Source: a bacterium
Lineage (GTDB): Bacteria > Myxococcota_A > Bradymonadia > UBA7976 > UBA1532
Assembly (NCBI GenBank): GCA_030427205.1
Contig: JAUHXC010000013.1
Span: 134,413 to 198,412, forward strand
Length of the DNA: 64,000 nt
Direction of reading: 5' to 3'
Part shown: positions 56,938-64,000 of the stretch, piece after piece
Numbering within the stretch: position 1 is the first letter of the stretch
How the letters are laid out: each line of letters opens with the position of its first letter
Program-made: the position numbers and the translations under genes
The notes under the pieces: generated by a model
Seen by the model: the letters and a program-made list of their open reading frames with translations, nothing else
Database searches by the model: none
Told to the model about the DNA's origin: nothing

Positions 56938-57813
56938 ATGAACATGACCCACCTCGACGCCAATACCATCTACCTGATCCTGCTCGACCTCATCAGCGAG
57001 ACCAAGCGGGCGCTGATCGAACAGACCGACAGCGGGCCGCGGGCGCTGCCGCACCTCGAAGCCGCCGCGCTGCGCTTCTCGGTCATCGTGCAGGGCGGCA
57101 AGCCCTTCGCCGCCGAGCTGGCCGGCGCCGACAAGGTGCACGATGTGGGCGCCGTCGCGCTGGAGCTGATCTGCGACCTGCATACGCTGCTGGCGACGTT
57201 GCCGCAGTATGCGCACCTCGGACCGCCCGCGGCGCAGGTGCGGTCGGCGCTCACCATCGGCCGTCGGCACGCGCGGGCGAGCTATGTCAACGAGGCGGCC
57301 GAGGCGGCGCGCAACCGCGTCGCGTTGCCCGACGTGGCCGACATCCTGCGCGAGATGCCCGTCACCCGGGGCGTCAGCGCGCTCGACATCGCGGAGATGT
57401 ACGTGCGCGGCGGCGAAGAGCTGCGCGGCTTCCTCATGAAGCGGGCCGAGGCCGACGCCGAGGCGGCCGCCGCCCGCGCCGGCGGGGTCGGCAGCGCGCT
57501 GCAGGAGGCCCGTCAGCTCATCATCCGGTTGCGGGCCATGATCGAGAACGAGGTGAGCTTCCGCGACGACCTCGACGACGACCTGCCGCTGCGCATCTTC
57601 TCGCTGCTCGACGGGCGGCTGGCGGCGGCGGCGGCGCGCACCCGGCGCAACGCGGGCGGCGCGGCGGGTGAGGGGGCGGTCGCCGACGACGAGGGTGTCG
57701 GCCAGGACGCCAGCGCGGCGATCGAATCGCTGATCGACGGCGGCGCGCGGGTCGGCGCCGCGGCGGGCGAGGTCCCGCAGGCTCAGCCGGCCGCCGGGCC
57801 TGATGAGGGATGA
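56938..57813 (+). CDS. hypothetical helical protein
   Basis: A 291-residue cytoplasmic-looking protein. It begins MNMTHLDANTIYLILLDLIS and is mostly helix (RHARASYVNEAAEAARNRVA, ALQEARQLIIRLRAMIENEV), with a low-complexity Ala/Gly/Asp tail. No signal peptide, membrane segment or catalytic motif stands out. ATG 56938 follows GAGGCAACCC. The third-position GC pattern is good across its length, so it is probably real. No family recognised. Confidence 0.6.
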   Translation: MNMTHLDANTIYLILLDLISETKRALIEQTDSGPRALPHLEAAALRFSVIVQGGKPFAAELAGADKVHDVGAVALELICDLHTLLATLPQYAHLGPPAAQVRSALTIGRRHARASYVNEAAEAARNRVALPDVADILREMPVTRGVSALDIAEMYVRGGEELRGFLMKRAEADAEAAAARAGGVGSALQEARQLIIRLRAMIENEVSFRDDLDDDLPLRIFSLLDGRLAAAAARTRRNAGGAAGEGAVADDEGVGQDASAAIESLIDGGARVGAAAGEVPQAQPAAGPDEG

Positions 57814-58238
57814 GGCGGTGCACCTTCGGGCGCGGGGCGGCTCGTCGAGCAGCCACGCCGCGTATCTTCGCCGGCCAGCGGGCGGGTCGATCCATCGTCC
57901 AGCGTTGTTTGCCATGGCCCGCGGGCCGTTCGATGCGCGCCGCGGCACGGATTTGCGGGGCGGGTGGCGCCCGAGTCCGGTGGCCGAGCACGGGGGTTGG
58001 GGCCGGTGAGCGGGCGGGTCCGTGGGTCGCGGGGTGAGGTGCGCGGGTCATGGCCTGACGAACGGTGCCGTGGAACGGTTCGGCGGGCGAGGTCGCTTCG
58101 GATCCCGTGGTCGGGCTGCCGTTCGAGAGCCGCCGCGGCGCCCCGAGCCCGTGCTCGGGCATGGATCGGAGGGGCGCTGGCGCGGCCGGATCCGTGGTCG
58201 ATGAGGAGATCGCCGGGCGAGGGGCGCGCCGACGGTGA
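57814..58238. other. 425-bp stretch without a recognisable gene
   Basis: I translated the plus-strand frames and looked at the minus strand. None gives a protein with normal composition; all are Arg/Pro/Gly-rich shadows. The N-terminal half expected for the acetyltransferase fragment downstream is not found in any frame. The region is probably eroded or intergenic. Confidence 0.5.
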
Positions 58239-58541
58239 CGTCGATCGGTCACGCCCGAGCCCTTCGCCGATCGTATGTGGAACCTGTACTTCATCGCGGT
58301 GGATCCGGTGGTGCAGGGGCAGGGGATCGGGCGCGGGCTCATGCGCCACGTCGAAGACACCCTGCGCGGCCTGGGCCCGACGGTGGCCCGCACGCTCGTC
58401 GTCGAGACCTCGTCCACCGCGCAGTACGCCGGTACGCGGGCGTTCTATCGGCGCATCGGCTACGACGAGGAGGCGCGCATCCGCCAGTTCTACGGGCCGG
58501 AGGACGACAAGGCGGTCTTCTGGAGATCGCTGGTGGCCTGA
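58239..58541 (+). pseudogene. 5'-truncated GNAT acetyltransferase
   Basis: The open frame runs from just after an in-frame TGA (58236-58238). Its first ATG (58275) gives 88 residues that are the C-terminal half of a GNAT acetyltransferase. YFIAVDPVVQGQGIGRGLM is the acetyl-CoA-binding motif A. RAFYRRIGYDEEARIRQFYG is motif B, with a strand to the end. Coding-like residues (TPEPFADR) precede the ATG in frame, so the original protein began further upstream and its N-terminal strands and helices are gone. Either a decayed gene or a rare minimal variant; decay is more likely. Confidence 0.55.
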
Positions 58542-58604
58542 TCGCTGGCGATCTGCGACAGGGGGTGTCACTCTCCGGGGCGCTGACGCATTGGAGGGCG
58601 CGCG

Positions 58605-59252
58605 ATGGACGGCAGGTTGGCGGTCGACGGGGTTTCGAAGGCGGTGGTGGCGCTGCTCGGGCTGCTGATCATCGTCGATCTGCTGGCCATCGGCAGCAGC
58701 GTCATGCAACTCGAGCTGCTCGACAGCTTCGCCGCGGGCAACTACGACGAGGCGGCGGCCAACGCCAACGACGAGCGCCAGAGCACGATCGGCTATGGCT
58801 ACCTGGCGATCTTCATCGGCACCGCCATCACGTGGATGGTCTGGTTCAGCCGGGCCTATCGCAACGTCGACGTCTTCGGCGGGGTGCGCTCGCGGGAGAC
58901 GAAGTGGGCGGTGTGGGGCTATATCATCCCGATCATCAGCCTGTACGTGCCGTATCAGATGATGAAGGAGGCCTTCGTCGCCAGCGCGCCGGGGCCCGAT
59001 GACAAGACGGGCCTCGTCGGCGGCTGGTGGGCGCTGTTCATCTTCAGCGGCATCATGGGGCAGGTCAGCCTGCGCATGTTCAACAACGCCGACGACATCC
59101 CCTCGCTGGTCACCGCGACCCAGGTCTCGATCGCCGAGAGCGCGCTGGACATCCCGTCGGCCATCCTGGCGATCGTGGTGGTGCGCCAGCTGACCCGCTG
59201 GCAGATGCAGCGCGGGCCGGGCAACGTCCAGCTGGCCAAGGTCTTCGACTGA
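58605..59252 (+). CDS. DUF4328-type membrane protein
   Basis: A 215-residue inner-membrane protein with about five or six hydrophobic helices (VVALLGLLIIVDLLAIGSS, YLAIFIGTAITWMVWFSRA, WAVWGYIIPIISLYVPYQMM). The pattern WFSRAYRNVDVFGG, then WAVWGYIIPIISLYVPYQMMKE, matches the DUF4328 signature (a W-x-R-x-Y-N and W-x-x-P-x-x-x-P order). Function unknown; it may be a transporter-like or stress membrane protein. A GGAGGG stretch lies upstream of ATG 58605. No partner gene is obvious. Confidence 0.75.
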   Translation: MDGRLAVDGVSKAVVALLGLLIIVDLLAIGSSVMQLELLDSFAAGNYDEAAANANDERQSTIGYGYLAIFIGTAITWMVWFSRAYRNVDVFGGVRSRETKWAVWGYIIPIISLYVPYQMMKEAFVASAPGPDDKTGLVGGWWALFIFSGIMGQVSLRMFNNADDIPSLVTATQVSIAESALDIPSAILAIVVVRQLTRWQMQRGPGNVQLAKVFD

Positions 59253-59264
59253 TGCATGGGCGCC

Positions 59265-59290
59265 CGCGGCGGCCTTCGTGCCCGCGGCGC
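59265..59290 (+). repeat. 26-bp direct repeat, left copy
   Basis: This 26-base segment recurs at 63689-63714 in the same orientation with a single mismatch (T to G at position 11). The two copies lie on either side of the 1361-residue gene. GC-rich sequence makes chance matches easier, so significance needs a calculation. Confidence 0.6.
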
Positions 59291-59345
59291 CGATGCCGTC
59301 GTTCTCGATGCTCGGCGACGCTGAGCATGTGGGCGGACCGCTGAC

Positions 59346-59384
59346 TGTACAGGTTTCCGTCACCCCCTGACGGAAACCTGTACA
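59346..59384. promoter_or_regulatory. perfect 17-bp inverted repeat
   Basis: TGTACAGGTTTCCGTCA (59346-59362) is followed by CCCCC and its exact reverse complement (59368-59384). At about 50% GC it is far less GC-rich than its surroundings. Perfect 17-bp arms are exceptional in this window. It lies 134 bases before the large gene at 59519 and about 90 bases after the DUF4328 gene. It could be an operator for a dimeric regulator, a bidirectional terminator, or the mark of a mobile element; no T-tract follows. Confidence 0.8.
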
Positions 59385-59518
59385 CCCGACGCCGGCCGGT
59401 TCGCTGTACCCCCGCCCACGTCCGTCGTCGATGGATGGCACATGGCTTGCTCAGCGTCGCTGTGCGCCTTCGAGGCGCACCATCGCGTTGCAGTGCATCT
59501 GTTGTCGAAGGGGGATAC

Positions 59519-62500
59519 ATGAGTACCTGGGGTGAGCTCGATGGGGCATGGGATACGCTGAGCGCCGTGGCGAAAGCCGCCGGTCCCTGGGCCGGCGAGC
59601 TGCGCAGCGGCGCCGAGGTCGAACAGAAGGTCGTGGAGTGGACCACCGGCTGGAAGACCGTCGGTGCCACCGCGAGCGTACGCGGTCGGTCGCTGAAGCT
59701 GCGGCTCTACTTTCGACTGAGCGATAAGAAGGCGGTGCTGCGGATCGATCTCGCTGGTCAGGTCAAGCCCAGCGATCTCTTCGATGGCTTGCGGTGGGGG
59801 GGCGGCTCGGCAGCGGGCGCGCTCGATTTCGTCGCCCTGCAAGAGCCGACCCTGTATCTCTCGAACTATGACTCCGAGGGTGCGATCTTCAACCCGGTGG
59901 ATGCCACCGATACGGACCCGAACGCCAACCCGGTCGTGCCTGGGGTGACCCTGGTGGGCCGGATCGAGGAGGGGCAGGCCCTCAGCGGAGGGCAGGGCGC
60001 CTTGCTCCGGCCGCTGCAGTGGGCGATCGACGAGACCCACGCGCTGCCGGCGAAGGTGATGGTCTCGGTGGGGTCGAGCGCGATGAGCGCGACGTTCGCG
60101 CCCACCCGCGACTGGACGCCGCTGCCCGCCGACCGGTTCGCGGATCGGTTCTCGGTGCGGCTCTTCGATCGGTCCATCGGCGTCAGCCTCGACCGTGAGA
60201 GCGGCGAATCCAGCGCCGGCGAGGGTGAGGTCGAGGCCCGTGAGGCGCCGTCGACGGTCGATTCGAGCGGTGAGACACAGCCGGCGAAGACCGGTCAGCT
60301 CAACTTGGAGAGCGCCGTCGACGTCATGATCGATCTCTCGTTCGGTGCGGGCTTTCCCAAGAAGGATACGGCGCCCATGACCCTCGGGGTCGAGCTGGCC
60401 GACAAGCCCGGCGGCGTCGAGGCCGAGGGCTGGATGCGGCTGCGGCCCGATCCGAAGACCGGCTGGCAGACGCCGTTCGGCATCCCGGGGCTGACGGTGC
60501 GCGCGCTGTACGCGCGCATGAACCTGATCGACGAGACCCTCGATGCGTTCCGCGGCGACGCGGCGTGGGGTCGCCTGGACTTCGACGTGGCCATGGCGCT
60601 CGACCCACAGGGCAAGGTCGGGCTCTTCGCGCTGCGCAACGCGAAAGACATCTCGCTCTTCGGCTTGCTCGGCGAGCTGCTGGGGCTCGATGGCCTGCCC
60701 GACGGGCCGGTCTTGAGGGGTCGGGGGCCGGAGAGCGAGGGTGAGATCGACCTCGCCGACTATACGGTGTACGTCAGCAGCGGTGAGCAGGAGGTCGACG
60801 GTACGACCTGGCCGCAGGGCATGTCGCTCGACGGTCGGGTCGACTTCTGGGGCGTGAAGGCCGACATCGACGTGCAGGCGAGCTGGACCGACGATGAGGT
60901 CACGCTGAGCGGGCATGGGCTGTCGCTGAACTTCGGCGGAGCGGGGTGCGCGCTCGAGATCGGTCGTGGCGATCGCCCCCTGTGCGTGACCGTCACCCGC
61001 AGCCGCGCGGTCCGGGTCGCGGTCGACTATCGCCTGGCGCTGGGTCCGGTGCACTTCGACGGCGCGGCGGTCCTGGACACCCGGGGGTGGCGCATCGACG
61101 GGCCGCTCAAGCCGATCTCGCACCAGAAGATCGACGTGGGCCTGACCCGGGTGGGACCCTCCCGCAAGAACAAAAAGGGGCTGCGGGTCGAGGCGTACGT
61201 CTCGTACGCGTGGACGATCGGGGTGAAGTTCGATCTGCCCCGCTGGTTGAAGCCGCTCGATCAGGCCGAGCTCGATGTCAGCGGTGAGCTGCACTTCGCC
61301 GTCGAGATCGGTGAGTCCGCCGTCGAGGTCGAGCTGAGAAGCATCGTCGGCGAGCTGCCGCAGCTCGGCGTATCGAAGACCTTCGGTGTATCTGGCGTGA
61401 CGCTCGACCTCGACAACCTGGACGGGGCGCAATCGGTCATCAAGAACGCCGTCGAAGACTGGGCCCGGGGGTACCTGCCCGACCCGAGCAATCCCAAGCT
61501 GTCCGACCTGGGCCGGCTGCTGCGGGGCGTCTGGGGGATCGGCGCCCAAGGCCTGAGCCAGCTGCTCGCCGCCGGCGCGGCGATCCCCGGCGTCGGCGAC
61601 GCCGAGGAGGGGCTCGGCGAGCTGCTCGGCCCGGTGGCCGACGCATTCGACATACCTGGCCTCGTGCACGGCGCGGCGAGTTGGGCCGCAGGTCGGGGCT
61701 TGCCGCTGAGCTCGGGCACGGGCGGTTGGTTGTTGGGGTCGGGCGCGCGCTACCTGCCCGATGTCCTGGGCCACCTGCCGGACTTGCCCGGGGTGGATCC
61801 CGGCGGCTGGGTGCCGAATGTGCCCGACGTCCCATCATGGGTCTCGTGGGGCAAGGTCGGCTTGCTTCGATCGACCGCGCTCGGGGGTGGGTCTGCGGTG
61901 AAGGTATGGTGGAAGCCCAAGTTGCCGAAGCACAAGCCCCATCTCCCCAAGTGGCCGAAGCACAGGCCCCATCTGCCGGATCATGTGCCCGGACCCGGTG
62001 ATATACCCCACGGCAGGCCCAAGCATCGGGGCGGGCAGCAACCCACGCCGATGACGGCGTTGGCGGCCGGCGGCGTGCTGTTCACCCAGCAGAAGAAGTT
62101 CGGTGGCGAAGCCCTCGTCTTGCCGCCCGGGCGCTATCCGAAGATGCCCGGTGCCTTCGCGCCACAGAAGGGGACGGGGAACGGCGCCAACGCGCTCGTG
62201 GTGCCGCCGGGCATGTTCTTGAACGTCTGGCGGACCACAGACTTCGGCGACGGTCGCGACCCCGACCAGAGCTTCGGTGGGGGCGAAGTCGTCCCATCCC
62301 TCGGGGACTTGACCGACAAGATCGCGAGCGCCGAGGTCGGGTACCTGGACCACGTCACGTTCTTCCGGGCCGCGACCCTCCTCAGCGGCAGCACCAGCGG
62401 GCCCTTTGGCCTCTCGATAGGCTCCGCGTCGAGCGCGCCGGCGGGGCGGGGGCCCGTGGGGGCGGTCAAAGCGCCCTGGCTCGTCGCGACAGACGTCGAG

Positions 62501-63604
62501 GCTTCGACGGGGGTCGTCGTACCTCCGGGGCTGGCCGTCGAGGTCTGGTACAAGGATGGCACATCGCAGACCTGCACGAAGACGACGATCTTCGAGAAGC
62601 CATTCGAGAACCCAACGGTCAAGGCCGAGGTGTGTGAAGCGCCGGTCGATTGGGCGGCGACCAGCCAGATGCGATCGCTCGGAGGCAACCCCTGGACCGT
62701 CGGTCCTCGGTATCCAGCGTCGAGTGCCGGGCTGGTCCAGCAGGTGAGCACGACGGACGCTGTGCCGACGGGGGTCTTCGCCACCCTGCGCGGCGCCAGC
62801 GCCCACTACGCTGCCTGGGGGGTCAACGGCTATCAGCGGTCACTGGTCGAGGCCACCGGGAGCGAGAACTTCGTCTTCGCGACGGGTCTGGCGAATCAGC
62901 CCACACCGCTCGGCAAGGTCAGCGATACCTCGCAGTGGGGCTGGGATCTGGTCGCGCTCGGCCTGCCCCCCGACTTCCCGCTCGTCGTGCAGGGGTCGAC
63001 GTCCGACTTCGTCGACTATGGCGAGGACGGGGTGCAGGTCGTCGTGCATCACGATCGGGCGTGGAGTGATGGCCGCCCGGCGCCGGTCTTCACCGCGTTG
63101 CAGGGGGTGTCCGCGTGGGCGCAGACGGGCGCTGGCGCTACGACCAACGCCAGCGAGCAGAGCTTCGTCGTCTCGCTGACCGCCGCGCCCCTGGGCCAGG
63201 GGGTCCCGCCGCTCTCCAAGGCGTCGGCCTCCGCACAGAGCTGGGAGCTGCACTATTTCCGCCCGCTCTTCGGGCGGGCGGGCGTCGAGCACGACGGCAT
63301 CCGCTACTGCGCCGACCGGACCGAGCCCGGCGAGGGCTGGCAGGTCTACAGCGCGAACACCTTGAAGCTGGTCGTCGACATCTCCGATATCGGCCTGACC
63401 GGCCAGACCCGCTTCATCACGAGCATTTCGGGTGACAGCAGCGTCTGGACGCTCAGCGGCGGCTCGGCGGTCTACTACGATGGCCCGACGGGCTTCACGG
63501 TGTTCGTCACACGCCTGGATTCTGCGCCGATCACCCCGGCCGACGCCCGTGTCGGCGGGTGGCACATCAACTGGATGGCGGTCAACGGGCCCCTGGACGG
63601 TTAG
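59519..63604 (+). CDS. 1361-residue beta-rich protein of unknown function
   Basis: A very large protein without a signal peptide. The first about 650 residues alternate beta strands and amphipathic patterns (LKLRLYFRLSDKKAVLRIDL, VDFWGVKADIDVQASW). A Pro/Lys/His-rich hinge follows near residues 800-840 (PKLPKHKPHLPKWPKHRPHL). The C-terminal third has repeated motifs (VVPPGMFLNVW and VVPPGLAVEVWY) and ends in a sandwich with FITSISGDSSVWTLSGG and GWHINWMAVNG. The latter resembles C-terminal domains of tail-fibre- or lectin-type proteins, but I cannot name it. ATG 59519 follows AAGGGGGA. GAT and GGT are commoner than in neighbours, hinting at a different origin. An inverted repeat precedes it and direct repeats bracket it. 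Confidence 0.75.
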   Translation: MSTWGELDGAWDTLSAVAKAAGPWAGELRSGAEVEQKVVEWTTGWKTVGATASVRGRSLKLRLYFRLSDKKAVLRIDLAGQVKPSDLFDGLRWGGGSAAGALDFVALQEPTLYLSNYDSEGAIFNPVDATDTDPNANPVVPGVTLVGRIEEGQALSGGQGALLRPLQWAIDETHALPAKVMVSVGSSAMSATFAPTRDWTPLPADRFADRFSVRLFDRSIGVSLDRESGESSAGEGEVEAREAPSTVDSSGETQPAKTGQLNLESAVDVMIDLSFGAGFPKKDTAPMTLGVELADKPGGVEAEGWMRLRPDPKTGWQTPFGIPGLTVRALYARMNLIDETLDAFRGDAAWGRLDFDVAMALDPQGKVGLFALRNAKDISLFGLLGELLGLDGLPDGPVLRGRGPESEGEIDLADYTVYVSSGEQEVDGTTWPQGMSLDGRVDFWGVKADIDVQASWTDDEVTLSGHGLSLNFGGAGCALEIGRGDRPLCVTVTRSRAVRVAVDYRLALGPVHFDGAAVLDTRGWRIDGPLKPISHQKIDVGLTRVGPSRKNKKGLRVEAYVSYAWTIGVKFDLPRWLKPLDQAELDVSGELHFAVEIGESAVEVELRSIVGELPQLGVSKTFGVSGVTLDLDNLDGAQSVIKNAVEDWARGYLPDPSNPKLSDLGRLLRGVWGIGAQGLSQLLAAGAAIPGVGDAEEGLGELLGPVADAFDIPGLVHGAASWAAGRGLPLSSGTGGWLLGSGARYLPDVLGHLPDLPGVDPGGWVPNVPDVPSWVSWGKVGLLRSTALGGGSAVKVWWKPKLPKHKPHLPKWPKHRPHLPDHVPGPGDIPHGRPKHRGGQQPTPMTALAAGGVLFTQQKKFGGEALVLPPGRYPKMPGAFAPQKGTGNGANALVVPPGMFLNVWRTTDFGDGRDPDQSFGGGEVVPSLGDLTDKIASAEVGYLDHVTFFRAATLLSGSTSGPFGLSIGSASSAPAGRGPVGAVKAPWLVATDVEASTGVVVPPGLAVEVWYKDGTSQTCTKTTIFEKPFENPTVKAEVCEAPVDWAATSQMRSLGGNPWTVGPRYPASSAGLVQQVSTTDAVPTGVFATLRGASAHYAAWGVNGYQRSLVEATGSENFVFATGLANQPTPLGKVSDTSQWGWDLVALGLPPDFPLVVQGSTSDFVDYGEDGVQVVVHHDRAWSDGRPAPVFTALQGVSAWAQTGAGATTNASEQSFVVSLTAAPLGQGVPPLSKASASAQSWELHYFRPLFGRAGVEHDGIRYCADRTEPGEGWQVYSANTLKLVVDISDIGLTGQTRFITSISGDSSVWTLSGGSAVYYDGPTGFTVFVTRLDSAPITPADARVGGWHINWMAVNGPLDG

Positions 63605-63688
63605 CCTCGGTTAGCCTCTGTCGGGGTCAGCACGGTCGGCCCGGATGCCACCCTCCCGCGGGTCGCTGGTTACAGGGGCTGGTGCCTT

Positions 63689-63714
63689 CGCGGCGGCCGT
63701 CGTGCCCGCGGCGC
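63689..63714 (+). repeat. 26-bp direct repeat, right copy
   Basis: Near-identical partner of 59265-59290, located between the stop of the large gene and the start of the last lipoprotein. Same orientation, one mismatch. Confidence 0.6.
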
Positions 63715-63767
63715 TCGACCCGAAGCCCGCTCTGCGCGTAGATTGGCCCTGCTCTGGGGGGTCAGGC

Positions 63768-64000
63768 TTGCGCGCCAATATCTTCATCTCGTTCTTCGCC
63801 GCTCTGGCGCTCGTGGTGCTCGCGGCGGGCGGCTGCCAGCCCGATCGGCGGGAGCTGCTCGAGCCGTGCCCGCCGGAAGACCCCGAGTGCATGGCGGCGT
63901 GCAGCGAGGCGGAGGGGCTGGCGGTCTTCCGGCAGCGCATCGAGCCGCTGCTCGACGAGAGCCGGCCCAGCAGCTGCAATTCATGCCACTTGACGGGCAT
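63768..64000 (+). CDS. lipoprotein with a c-type haem motif (partial)
   Basis: The gene runs off the right edge; 77 residues are visible. From TTG 63768, behind a G-rich ribosome site, a signal peptide (FISFFAALALVVLAAGGC) gives a lipoprotein. After a Cys-rich linker (CPPEDPECMAACSEAEG) comes a cytochrome-c-like start: FRQRIEPLLDESRPSSCNSCH, with the CxxCH haem-attachment motif. This is the pattern of periplasmic cytochrome domains that begin with FxxxIxPLLxxxCxxCH. An in-frame ATG at 63645 would add 41 residues but bury the signal peptide. Confidence 0.65.
   Translation, partial: MRANIFISFFAALALVVLAAGGCQPDRRELLEPCPPEDPECMAACSEAEGLAVFRQRIEPLLDESRPSSCNSCHLTG

Overview
The window is a very GC-rich stretch of bacterial chromosome (roughly 70% GC by eye). 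It carries ordinary housekeeping genes (rpsU, lipA, frr, carB, greA, modABC) among many large secreted or lipid-anchored proteins. Three features point to a Myxococcota/deltaproteobacterial-type predator or social bacterium: lipoproteins with Glu-Gly stalks and Asx/Gly/Cys-rich repeats, a DUF4157 protein, and the carB-greA pairing. That assignment is inference from gene content; there is no rRNA gene here to test it. I saw no tRNA, rRNA, insertion sequence, CRISPR array or replication origin.

Left part (1-18.4 kb): the 3' end of an unknown gene, then rpsU with a coupled small gene (minus strand) behind a near-consensus sigma70 promoter, and divergent lipA coupled to a glycosyltransferase. A full-length but diverged ribosome recycling factor and an FAD amine oxidase-like enzyme follow on the minus strand. 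Next come carB-greA and a tandem pair of very large paralogous lipoprotein zinc metallopeptidases.

Middle (18.4-48.2 kb): surface and envelope genes. These are a lipoprotein with a (Glu-Gly)67 stalk, a secreted basic octapeptide-repeat protein, an alpha/beta hydrolase with an MscS channel, a VIT/VWA/TPR protein, and modABC. They continue with a repeat-rich lipoprotein, a 1165-residue DUF4157 protein with an ADP-ribosyltransferase-like C-terminus, a PfkB/ThiD-like kinase with a putative outer-membrane protein, a PQQ-type sugar dehydrogenase and a TPR protein. A CAP-like lipoprotein follows, then a propeptide and its gluzincin peptidase encoded as two neighbouring genes.

The standout region (48.3-55.1 kb) is a compact, partly overlapping four-gene operon that looks like an isocyanide (isonitrile) natural-product pathway of unusual architecture. 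Its genes encode (i) two cyclic-nucleotide-binding-like domains fused to an isocyanide synthase (DIT1/PvcA family) and a DUF924 domain, (ii) an O-methyltransferase, (iii) a second, shorter and diverged PvcA-family protein, and (iv) a TauD-type Fe/2-oxoglutarate oxygenase fused to a cytochrome P450. A reasonable reading is amino acid to isocyanide, then oxidative tailoring and methylation, with the first enzyme possibly nucleotide- or ligand-controlled.

Right end (55.2-64 kb): less conserved material. It holds hypothetical proteins, a GNAT remnant, a DUF4328 membrane protein, and a 1361-residue beta-rich protein preceded by a perfect 17-bp inverted repeat and bracketed by a 26-bp near-identical direct repeat. 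The start of a lipoprotein with a c-type haem motif runs off the end.
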